From: a virus
IMG/VR virus record: IMGVR_UViG_3300046463_000927
Location: 1 to 27,229 of that record
DNA: 27,229 nt
Direction: 5' to 3' (one strand)
Shown here: one piece after another, positions 21,657 to 27,229 of the stretch
Layout of the letters: each line of letters opens with the position of its first letter
How positions within the stretch are numbered: position 1 is the first letter of the stretch
The notes under the pieces: model-generated
Databases searched by the model: none
What the model was told of the DNA's origin: nothing
The model's input: the letters and a program-made list of their open reading frames with translations, nothing else
Made by a program: the position numbers and the translations under genes

Positions 21657-21773
21657 TTAGTGAGTGATGCGATCGGCGAGGGCGCTGAGCAGCATCAGAA
21701 AGGTGAAAATGCCGAGGGAAGAGAACGCGCCGCGCCAGATAATCAGGCGGCGCGCCCATTGGCGACCGGTCAC
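21657..21773 (-). CDS. 38-residue single-pass membrane protein
   Basis: The GTG start at 21773 overlaps the stop of the gene before it (GTGA), so it is translationally coupled. The product begins MTGRQWARRLIIW, continues with a hydrophobic span SSLGIFTFLMLLSALA and ends DRITH. Positive residues before the span suggest the N-terminus stays inside. It is too short for standard callers. Function unknown; small membrane proteins in phage left arms often act in exclusion or inhibition. Confidence 0.65.
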   Translation of the reverse strand: MTGRQWARRLIIWRGAFSSLGIFTFLMLLSALADRITH

Positions 21774-21964
21774 TGCCGAACTCTCACCGCAATCCGCTTG
21801 CCCTTCATCGAAGGCGCCAGGCGCTGCGGGAGATTGGCGACCAGATCCTCGCGCTTGCGGCCGATCACCTCGTTAAAGGGAAGGCCGAAACCGAGCAGGG
21901 CGATCTTGTGCTCGATGTCCTCGAGCTGCTCGTCGATCAGCGATTTAACCGGTGCCGTACTCAT
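21770..21964 (-). CDS. Small phage hypothetical protein
   Basis: This 64-residue protein (MSTAPVKSLIDEQLEDIEHK...) has an acidic helix followed by a basic end (KGKRIAVRVRQ). AAGGAGGA before ATG 21964 is an excellent site. It overlaps the next gene by GTGA and the previous one by ATGA. Function not recognised. Confidence 0.7.
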   Translation of the reverse strand: MSTAPVKSLIDEQLEDIEHKIALLGFGLPFNEVIGRKREDLVANLPQRLAPSMKGKRIAVRVRQ

Positions 21965-22152
21965 GCGTCCTCCTTGCGCCGCTGACAGGTGTCACGCAGG
22001 CGTTTGCAGTAGTGGTTGAACTCGTCGATGGTGATTGCGCCGTCGGTGAAGAGGCGGGTGATCAGCGCCTGCACCAGCAGGCTGACGTCTTCTTCGCCGG
22101 CGGGCGCCGACACACCATCAAGGGCTTGATCGATCAGGATGTGAGGGCTCAC
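21961..22152 (-). CDS. Small phage hypothetical protein
   Basis: This 63-residue protein starts with GTG at 22152 (overlap GTGA with the previous stop). It is helical, with SLLVQALITRLFTDGAITID and EFNHYCKRLRDTCQR, an EF-like acidic loop in the middle and two Cys at the end. No family is named. It is part of a tight run of coupled small genes. Confidence 0.7.
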   Translation of the reverse strand: MSPHILIDQALDGVSAPAGEEDVSLLVQALITRLFTDGAITIDEFNHYCKRLRDTCQRRKEDA

Positions 22153-22586
22153 AAGTCGCCATCCACGTCGTCTTCTGCCGCTTCGTGTTCGGCAGCCACC
22201 GCATTGGCAGCGTGCGGACGGAGGAAGTCGGCGGCGATCGCCTCAAGCTGTGTGACCGGACTGTTGCTGCCCAGCAGGTGCTTGGCGTGGGTAAGCGCCT
22301 CGGCCGGGCTGCCTACGACCACCGCCAACACCAGGTTGGCGAACGAGTCGCGATCATCAAGTCCGTCGATCTGTCGCTGGGTCAGATGCTGCTGAAGATG
22401 TTCGGCGTACTGCGCCGAGGTCACCTTCTGCACCGGGCCAAACCGGCGCTTCCATTCCACGTCCGAGCCGCACACCAGCTGTTCAGCGGCGCTTTCCAGC
22501 CATTCCAGCTGTTCTTCCGACTCGCTCACCATCGAAGGCAACTTCGCGTCGTGCATGGCCTGACAGAGTTTCAATGCTGCGTTCAT
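22149..22586 (-). CDS. Phage hypothetical protein
   Basis: This 145-residue helical, acidic protein starts at ATG 22586 (MNAALKLCQAMHDAKLPSMV), which overlaps the previous stop as ATGA. Internal pattern: SESEEQLEWLESAAEQLVCG, SAQYAEHLQQHLTQRQIDGL and a very acidic C-terminus. Its role is unknown. Confidence 0.7.
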   Translation of the reverse strand: MNAALKLCQAMHDAKLPSMVSESEEQLEWLESAAEQLVCGSDVEWKRRFGPVQKVTSAQYAEHLQQHLTQRQIDGLDDRDSFANLVLAVVVGSPAEALTHAKHLLGSNSPVTQLEAIAADFLRPHAANAVAAEHEAAEDDVDGDL

Positions 22587-22861
22587 GCGACCTCCGGCCA
22601 ATGGCGCTCAATGCTTTCTTTGGCGTACGGCGAGAGGCGCGCGTAGCCGTTTACCGATCCGCACCCTGGCATGGTTCCTTCCAGCTCGACGCAGGCGCGG
22701 ATGTCGCAGCGCCGCGAGCAGACCCAGCCGCCGTAATGACAGCGGTGGACTTCACCTTTCGGCTCAGGGTGATAGGCGAGGCCGCCTTTCCACGATGGCG
22801 AGCCGCGCAGCTTCAGCCCGCAACCTCGGCAAACTGCTTGTGTGTCGGTGCAGTTGTGCAT
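22583..22861 (-). CDS. Zinc-ribbon phage protein
   Basis: This 92-residue protein starts MHNCTDTQAVCRGCGLKLRG at ATG 22861, set by GGAGG 6 bases upstream. Cysteines lie as C-x(6)-C-x2-C, then GEVHRCHYGGWVCSRRCDIRAC, so it probably binds one or two zinc ions, then a tail with YAKESIERHW. It is likely a small nucleic-acid or protein adaptor of the early operon. It is the first gene of the leftward block left of the plus-strand NDT/TIR-like gene. Confidence 0.75.
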   Translation of the reverse strand: MHNCTDTQAVCRGCGLKLRGSPSWKGGLAYHPEPKGEVHRCHYGGWVCSRRCDIRACVELEGTMPGCGSVNGYARLSPYAKESIERHWPEVA

Positions 22862-23056
22862 GACGACCTCCAGTGTTTGGTTGATCCAACAAAACTCGAA
22901 TGCACTCATCCGATCCGCTGGTTGCCGTTGGGCGCAGGGGAGAGTACTGACGGATAAAGGCGGTTATAAATGCAAGCAGCACAATTGATGGGGGATGCTA
23001 AGAGTCGAGTGGTATGCCACTATCAGGCCATTATCGTGGGCTGAAGGAATAGATTG

Positions 23057-23908
23057 ATGACTGAGCGTAAAGAACTTGTTGGTGCAATCGAGCAACAAAA
23101 AGATTTAACCTGCGGGCTGATAATGCCAATTTCCACCATTGATGGGTGTGGTCCAGAACACTGGCTTGAGGTAAAAGCCATTATTTCCGAGGCGATTTTA
23201 TCAATCTCTGATTACAAATTTAAAGTTAGTTTGGTTAGCGATCAAGACGATGTTGGGGTTATCCAGAAGCGCATTGTTCAAAATGTCTATAACTCTGATA
23301 TTGTTGTCTGTGATGTTAGCTGTAAGAATCCGAATGTCATGTTTGAGTTGGGTATGCGTCTCGCTTTTGATAAGCCTATAGTATTAATAAAGGATGATAA
23401 AACCGACTATTCTTTTGATACTGGTGTTATAGAGCATGTCAATTATCCTAGGGATTTAAGGTTCTCAAAAATAAACACTTTTAAAACTTTACTGGCCGAA
23501 AAGGTTGCGTCTACCTACAAGGTATATACAAAAAACAACGAGAATTCATTTTTAAGCAGTTTTGGTACGTTTAAAGTTGCTGCCATTAAGCAAACAGAAG
23601 GTACTCCAGATCAGCTTATGATGGATATGTTGCAAGAGATATCTAAGGAAATTACGAGCCTGAGAAAATCAAACTCGAGTTTGGTTAAACGCAGTCGCGG
23701 CTCAATGAGCGAAAGGACTCTATTATTGACCGAAGCGGTAATGGCGTATTTGGCGCAGAATCCGAAGGTAAAACTTCACGAGGTGATTGGGCGCGGAGAT
23801 TTCTATGACGCAATAGAGTCCAAGATTTCTAATCTCCAAATTTTCAATTCTCGTCGAGAGTTTGAATCTGCGGTTGATGATTTTGTTATGACCACTGATT
23901 TGGGGTAG
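23057..23908 (+). CDS. Nucleoside-deoxyribosyltransferase/TIR-like protein (moron)
   Basis: This 283-residue, AT-rich gene is opposite to the phage operon. It begins with LTCGLIMPIS and has FKVSLVSD, IVQNVYNSDIVVCDVS and NPNVMFELGMRLAFDKPIVL (E97). The SDIV-x-CD, NPNV-x-FELG pattern marks a Rossmann-like fold shared by nucleoside 2-deoxyribosyltransferases and TIR-related domains that cut N-glycosidic bonds. The conserved Glu is in place. The last ~130 residues are helical and may oligomerise or sense. ATG 23057 has AAGGAA 7 bases before it. A role as prophage-encoded defence effector is an inference. Confidence 0.65.
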   Translation: MTERKELVGAIEQQKDLTCGLIMPISTIDGCGPEHWLEVKAIISEAILSISDYKFKVSLVSDQDDVGVIQKRIVQNVYNSDIVVCDVSCKNPNVMFELGMRLAFDKPIVLIKDDKTDYSFDTGVIEHVNYPRDLRFSKINTFKTLLAEKVASTYKVYTKNNENSFLSSFGTFKVAAIKQTEGTPDQLMMDMLQEISKEITSLRKSNSSLVKRSRGSMSERTLLLTEAVMAYLAQNPKVKLHEVIGRGDFYDAIESKISNLQIFNSRREFESAVDDFVMTTDLG

Positions 23909-23944
23909 TGATCGCTACTGCGATGCCTCCAGGTTGATTTCCCA

Positions 23945-23968
23945 ATGCACCCGGCAAGCCAGGTGCAT
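23945..23968. terminator. Inverted repeat between convergent genes
   Basis: The stem ATGCACC/GGTGCAT with a 10-base loop lies between the ends of the NDT/TIR-like gene and the small gene at 23983. It may end transcription in either direction, but no long T-run follows, so this is only a possibility. Confidence 0.35.
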
Positions 23969-23982
23969 CAGTGAAAAGACCG

Positions 23983-24201
23983 TCATGCTGCGATGGCCGC
24001 CTGTTGCGCAAGAAGTTCAGTCGCTGCTTCACGTGGCATGCAGCCATCCGAATACAGGTCGAACAGGTCGCTTTCTTCCTGCGATCCCTCAACGACGTAA
24101 TGCCCAAGGACATTTCCAGCCCTGTTAAGCCAGTCGCGATAAGCGAGGAAAGATGAGTCATCGCGGCGCTCGTCGGCCGCCATAGTTGCCATGTTGAACA
24201 T
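23983..24201 (-). CDS. Small phage hypothetical protein
   Basis: This 72-residue protein reads MFNMATMAADERRDDSSFLA, then YRDWLNRAGNVLGHYVVEGS, an acidic stretch SQEESDLFDLYSDGC and PREAATEL. It is a helical, acidic protein of the kind found near the start of left operons. GGAGGGCAAC stands before the ATG. It is the first clear gene left of the operator-like palindrome, so it may be the first gene of the early transcript. Confidence 0.7.
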   Translation of the reverse strand: MFNMATMAADERRDDSSFLAYRDWLNRAGNVLGHYVVEGSQEESDLFDLYSDGCMPREAATELLAQQAAIAA

Positions 24202-24516
24202 TGTGTTGCCCTCCGGTTGTCATCCCAGAACGCCCTGTCTCCAAGGCGTTCCAGTGATGCTTTCCGCCGTGACACGCTGCTGGCGTCAGTCACTGGCTTA
24301 AATCGAGATGTTTGTCCGACCGCGACTCTGTCCGCCGGAAAACTGGATTTGGCGCTTTACGCTGCACGCCCGGGTCAGTTGCCAACCCTCTGAACCGTTG
24401 AGGCCGGTTCATCGCTGCCTTCGAATCTTGGCCGGTAGTGATCCGGCAAGGGGTGTCGCTAAAGAGCAGCGCGGCTTTCGCTGCTGGGCCGGTGTCGTCT
24501 GGCTTGCGAGTAAAAG
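24202..24516 (-). other. Leader region of the left operon, no firm gene
   Basis: The segment from the operator-like palindrome to the 72-residue gene has a 98-codon minus frame (24290-24586). That frame starts inside the terminator hairpin and crosses the palindrome, so I do not believe it as called. The leader may hold an antitermination or other RNA structure; nothing specific is recognised. Confidence 0.4.
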
Positions 24517-24552
24517 TAGCAGCGCTACTATATATTGTAAATAGCGCTGCTA
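24517..24552. promoter_or_regulatory. Operator/promoter-like perfect inverted repeat
   Basis: TAGCAGCGCTA at 24517-24527 is repeated exactly in inverse as TAGCGCTGCTA at 24542-24552. The 14-bp AT-rich spacer contains TATATATTGTAAA. On the minus strand TTTACA and TATAGT-like elements lie in the spacer and flank. Placed ahead of the leftward operon, it fits a repressor site overlapping an early promoter, like oL/pL. Which protein binds is not shown. Confidence 0.55.
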
Positions 24553-24571
24553 ATAATAATTTCTGCGGGCG

Positions 24572-24595
24572 AAAAAACGCCCGCACAGGGCGGGC
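24572..24595 (-). terminator. Intrinsic terminator with overlapping alternative hairpin
   Basis: On the minus strand GCCCGC-CCTGT-GCGGGC is followed by G and six T, a good intrinsic terminator about 15 bp after the stop of the gene at 24612. The second arm also pairs with 24565-24571 (GCGGGCG with CGCCCGC around the T-run), so two hairpins exclude each other. Confidence 0.65.
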
Positions 24596-24611
24596 TTGGG
24601 AAGGGTGGGGT

Positions 24612-24866
24612 TCAGTCGAGAATTGGTGGGTATTTCCCGCTTACGGAATCTCGGTACATGCCTACGCTGAAGAGTCTTGGCTCATTCCGCAGGCGCGCTA
24701 AGGCTTGTTTCGCTTCCTCTTTCGTATCGATCGGGTCAGCGCCGATTGCCGCACCAATCATTGGAACAATTGATAATTCTAGCGCTTTTATCGCCTCGAT
24801 GGTGTTCACCTGTACTGCGCCCGCCTTGCACGGAACAGATGCGACCCACCCGTTCTTGAGTGGCAT
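24612..24866 (-). CDS. Small phage hypothetical protein
   Basis: This 84-residue protein begins PLKNGWVASVPCKAGAVQVN, with a helix TIEAIKALELSIVPMIGAAI and a C-terminal ARLRNEPRLFSVGMYRDSVS. It looks coding, but the ribosome-binding site is weak (GAAGG at a distance). It is followed directly by a terminator, so it may form its own short transcription unit between the immunity genes and the left operon. Function unknown. Confidence 0.55.
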   Translation of the reverse strand: MPLKNGWVASVPCKAGAVQVNTIEAIKALELSIVPMIGAAIGADPIDTKEEAKQALARLRNEPRLFSVGMYRDSVSGKYPPILD

Positions 24867-25016
24867 GACGCTTTAATGCCTTCACCATCAGAGTCAAAAT
24901 TTTTCTAGAGGCTCGCAAGGATTGATTTCTGCATTAAGGATCGCCGCGCTACTACGTCAGTGCCAGGCATCCATCATCAGAAAGTTCGCCTTACGGCGGG
25001 CTAAATCGAGGCGTCC

Positions 25017-25415
25017 CTAACTCATGTCTGGCCGAGTTACGGACTTCAAAGATAGCTTGCCTGAGGAATAATCTTGGTGGGCTTTCGCTAGAAGTAGCAG
25101 TGTTTGCCCCTCGCACTCCTTCATGTCCTTGTAGTAGGTGCTTGTAGGGTCGAGCTGCTTGAGCTGCTTACGCTGCATAGAGAGGTCACGCTTCAATGAG
25201 CCGATATATCGGGCGAGATCAGGCTCAATTGAAACTCTGATAAATATCCAGAACGCGAGATGAATAATCAGAGGGGACAGGAAGCTAGATAGTAGAATTC
25301 CTATCTGCTGGTATTCTTTTGGCAGAAAACCACACAGCCCAACCAGCAGAGTCCCTATTCCACCAACGCTAAGCGGTTTACCGATTTTCTCAGAAGTCAC
25401 TATTCCGTCACTCAT
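25017..25415 (-). CDS. Membrane protein of a three-gene prophage module
   Basis: This 132-residue protein starts at ATG 25415 (MSDGIVTSEKIGKPLSVGGI); AAGGA 9 bases upstream favours it over ATG 25424. Two hydrophobic spans, GGIGTLLVGLCGFLP and IGILLSSFLSPLIIHLAFWI, are followed by a long charged, partly coiled-coil tail (YIGSLKRDLSMQRKQLKQLD). The tail probably faces the cytoplasm. It overlaps the 81-residue membrane protein gene upstream by 8 bp. AT-rich. Function unknown. Confidence 0.7.
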   Translation of the reverse strand: MSDGIVTSEKIGKPLSVGGIGTLLVGLCGFLPKEYQQIGILLSSFLSPLIIHLAFWIFIRVSIEPDLARYIGSLKRDLSMQRKQLKQLDPTSTYYKDMKECEGQTLLLLAKAHQDYSSGKLSLKSVTRPDMS

Positions 25416-25653
25416 TGGCGGCATTCCTTCTGGTCATTATCTTTTTCGCAATCGAGGCGTCGGATTTTGTTTTTATTTTGATCTGCGAGCTTATCTTTCC
25501 ATGGTCTCGATAGGTGATAATTAAAACAGTATCTGCCACATATACATCCAGAAGGTACTTAGAAACTCGATGCGAAAAAATAGCAATAAATGGGCTGGCA
25601 ACTATCAGCCCAATTGATATGAATAGCCAAGCTAAATTTTTATCGAGTATCAT
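25408..25653 (-). CDS. Small single-pass membrane protein of the same module
   Basis: This 81-residue protein has one membrane span near the N-terminus (LAWLFISIGLIVASPFIAIF) and a basic, beta-leaning remainder (VLIITYRDHGKISSQIKIKT). GAGG stands before ATG 25653. It lies 10 bp behind the 295-residue gene and overlaps the next membrane protein gene, so the three are one operon. Function unknown. Confidence 0.7.
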   Translation of the reverse strand: MILDKNLAWLFISIGLIVASPFIAIFSHRVSKYLLDVYVADTVLIITYRDHGKISSQIKIKTKSDASIAKKIMTRRNAANE

Positions 25654-25663
25654 GCAATATACC

Positions 25664-26551
25664 TCAAATCAGGCGGTTTTCCTTGCCTACCCAGTGACGG
25701 GTTATTTCCATTACTTCATACAGTATAGTCGATCTTATTGGTCTTTCGGTAGTAGTTACTCGGATTCTTGCTTCATAGGAGTCGCCTTTTTTGAATGCTT
25801 GCTGATTGGCCTTGGCCTTTGAAAGGAACGACGTGTCCTGCATTAGAGCGGACTTTTCTCTCCCGTCGGGGAGAACTATTTTCCAGCCTCTTTTTGAATC
25901 AAAATTAACTTGGGCAAAGCTGATGCTTATGTGAAGATTCTCTACGCTAACCTCTTCTAAGCTCCCAGTTGGCATTGGGGCAAAGTCGCCTAGTTTGCTT
26001 TCTTCAATTTTTACAATTGGGTCGTGCTTGCTGTTGAGTACTTTAAATTCTGCATCAGGCTTGTCATGTAGTGGGGCCTGAATGATTTTGTGCAGGGAGT
26101 TGCGAATTTTTTTATTACCAATCATTTCAGCAATTTTTGGGTCACATTCAAAATCGCCGTTTTCGGTTACGACAGTCGCTCGCTTTGAGCTTGTTTCAAT
26201 ATTGATTCTAATTATTTTTCGGTTGTTAAGTTTTTTTATTGTGTTGATCAGTGTCGGCACTGTCAGTGCACCGCCCGCAACGGTGAAACCAATATGTTTT
26301 AGAATTTCTAGTGTCGCGGGAGAGCTTGCTTGTACAAGGAAGTCAACAATTAACGATCCCTTCTTTGCCGGAGTGGTGACCATTAACTCGACGTCCGCTC
26401 CTCCTTTTGTATAAAGCAGCGTTGCTTCTTCAAGCAGATCAGACATGGCAGATATTGCTTCCCCCAGGTCTTTTGCATTTATCTGGTGGTGTGACAGATC
26501 GGCAGACTTCGCGTCGTAAGAAATGCTGAACTTTTCAAAGTCCTTTTTCAA
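25664..26551 (-). CDS. 295-residue soluble protein heading the three-gene module
   Basis: The start is TTG 26551 with GGGGAT upstream; no ATG lies nearby in frame. The protein begins KKDFEKFSISYDAKSADLSH, then a helix LGEAISAMSDLLEEATLLYT and a segment TTPAKKGSLIVDFLVQASS. One moderately hydrophobic stretch follows (HIGFTVAGGALTVPTLINTI), then a beta-rich second half. The layout resembles a broad family of uncharacterised prophage proteins that I cannot name with certainty. AT-rich and located between the repressor and the left operon, where immunity and exclusion genes are often found. Confidence 0.7.
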   Translation of the reverse strand: MKKDFEKFSISYDAKSADLSHHQINAKDLGEAISAMSDLLEEATLLYTKGGADVELMVTTPAKKGSLIVDFLVQASSPATLEILKHIGFTVAGGALTVPTLINTIKKLNNRKIIRINIETSSKRATVVTENGDFECDPKIAEMIGNKKIRNSLHKIIQAPLHDKPDAEFKVLNSKHDPIVKIEESKLGDFAPMPTGSLEEVSVENLHISISFAQVNFDSKRGWKIVLPDGREKSALMQDTSFLSKAKANQQAFKKGDSYEARIRVTTTERPIRSTILYEVMEITRHWVGKENRLI

Positions 26552-26744
26552 TTATTAATCCCCGGTTAAATTTTATAATTTGCAGCGATTTTATTTATTC
26601 ATTTTTCTTTGAACCCCTGACCTGATTCAGACATCTTCGCTATGGCTTGCATCACGTTCAAGTCTGACCATTCAGCAGGACATGGGCTTGCTTCAGGTAC
26701 GGCGCACTTATTGGTTTGGTTTTGTAAAGGCCATTTTAGACCCT

Positions 26745-27229
26745 CTAACGCGAGTACATCGCCCACCAAAACACATGCCCCAGTATCGAGATCTGCTGTT
26801 CCTGGATCTGCTGGAACGTGTAGTCCTCGTCCGGATGTTCGTCGCGGTTGAAGCTGCGCAGGCGAATACCGACCGGGATCCGGTAGACCTGCTTCACGCG
26901 AAGCTGGCCGTTGTGGTTGATGGCGTACATCTCGCCGTCGACGATATCGCTCAGTGAGTTTTTTCCCACATTCACGCCAACCGTAGCGCCGTCGCGCAGC
27001 ACAGGCATCATGCTGTTGCCGCCGACCTTCACGCACTTTGCGTTGCTGAATTGAACGCCGTTGTGGCGCAGGTCCTTCTTGTTGAAGCGCAGACGCGAGT
27101 TGGCGCTTTCCTCAATCGCAAACCTGCCAGATCCGGCCGCCAGTTCGACTTCATGAAGGAAGGGGACGTAGACCTCATCGTCATCGAGCGGGGTTTCGTC
27201 GTCCCAAGTCTCGATGCTTCCTAATTTTA
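26745..27229 (-). CDS. CI/LexA-type S24 phage repressor (5' end outside the window)
   Basis: The visible 160 residues are the C-terminal half of a self-cleaving repressor. They begin LGSIETWDDETPLDDDEVYV and then HEVELAAGSGRF, where the Ala-Gly pair is the likely cleavage site. The catalytic Ser lies in GGNSMMPVLRDG, 40 residues later, and the Lys in QLRVKQVYRI, 40 residues after that. This spacing fits LexA and lambda CI. The N-terminal helix-turn-helix part should lie beyond 27229. The protein would keep the prophage silent and be inactivated by RecA after DNA damage. It is transcribed leftward, so the cro side and lytic genes should be to the right. Confidence 0.9.
   Translation of the reverse strand, partial: KLGSIETWDDETPLDDDEVYVPFLHEVELAAGSGRFAIEESANSRLRFNKKDLRHNGVQFSNAKCVKVGGNSMMPVLRDGATVGVNVGKNSLSDIVDGEMYAINHNGQLRVKQVYRIPVGIRLRSFNRDEHPDEDYTFQQIQEQQISILGHVFWWAMYSR

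Noticed and set aside
23886-24293. 135-codon minus-strand frame
   Set aside because: Most of it lies over the 72-residue gene in another frame, and the sequence is Arg/Ser/Thr-rich without pattern. The GTGA overlap with the doubtful 98-codon frame is not enough.
24290-24586. 98-codon minus-strand frame
   Set aside because: It starts inside the terminator hairpin, crosses the operator-like palindrome, and its start has no good ribosome-binding site. The region is better read as a leader.
26599-27036. 145-codon minus frame overlapping the repressor
   Set aside because: It is a shifted shadow of the S24 domain, which has the full catalytic pattern in the other frame. Only its last ~45 codons lie outside the repressor and have no start.
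1-27229. CRISPR array or insertion sequence
   Set aside because: No regularly spaced direct repeats and no transposase motifs were seen in either strand.

Overview
The window looks like a Pseudomonas chromosome, probably of the P. fluorescens/putida type. The clues are a tRNA-Ser(UGA) 3' part with its terminator, Pseudomonas-style intergenic palindromes built on CTGCTTTTGGCCGAAAGCAG, and the codon use of the GC-rich genes. It has two parts joined at a truncated tRNA gene near 10.6 kb.

Part A (1-10,570) is an accessory region rich in defence genes. A low-GC operon (388-2496, +) encodes an Mrr-like PD-(D/E)XK nuclease, a histidine kinase with no sensor domain, and a lone receiver-domain response regulator. 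All three overlap or touch, so this looks like a phosphorelay tied to a nuclease. It is my best candidate for an under-described system. A DUF4238-type protein follows (2943-3953, +). Next comes a complete Gabija pair on the minus strand, GajA (ABC ATPase plus TOPRIM, 8414-6630) and GajB (UvrD-like helicase, 6637-4856), with a gamma-glutamylcyclotransferase-like gene behind it (4793-4236). Small unassigned genes and an unrecognised 339-residue protein (10209-9190) complete this part. Related palindromic repeats lie in most gaps between these cassettes and are not seen in the prophage.

Part B (10,575 to the right edge) is the left arm of a temperate lambda-like prophage integrated in tRNA-Ser(UGA). 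The left junction keeps only the 3' portion of the tRNA (10575-10633). The order from the left is integrase, a DUF4224-like gene, and a long leftward operon of small overlapping genes. These include an ASCH-like protein, a coiled-coil/Lar-like protein, a frameshifted cupin-like gene, a TGT-fold protein, a Gp157 protein and a Rad52-like annealing protein. A putative operator/promoter and a terminator lie at 24.5 kb. The immunity side carries a three-gene unknown module (26551-25017) and the C-terminal part of a CI/LexA-type S24 repressor, whose N-terminus lies beyond the window. The cro side and the lytic genes should also lie to the right.

Several plus-strand, mostly AT-richer genes interrupt the leftward operon: a HEPN-like protein, a 71-residue Cys protein, a 209-residue unknown, a 74-residue unknown, a secreted protein, and a nucleoside-deoxyribosyltransferase/TIR-like protein. 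They have the look of lysogenic-conversion (moron) genes. All function statements rest on motifs read by eye; no database search was run.
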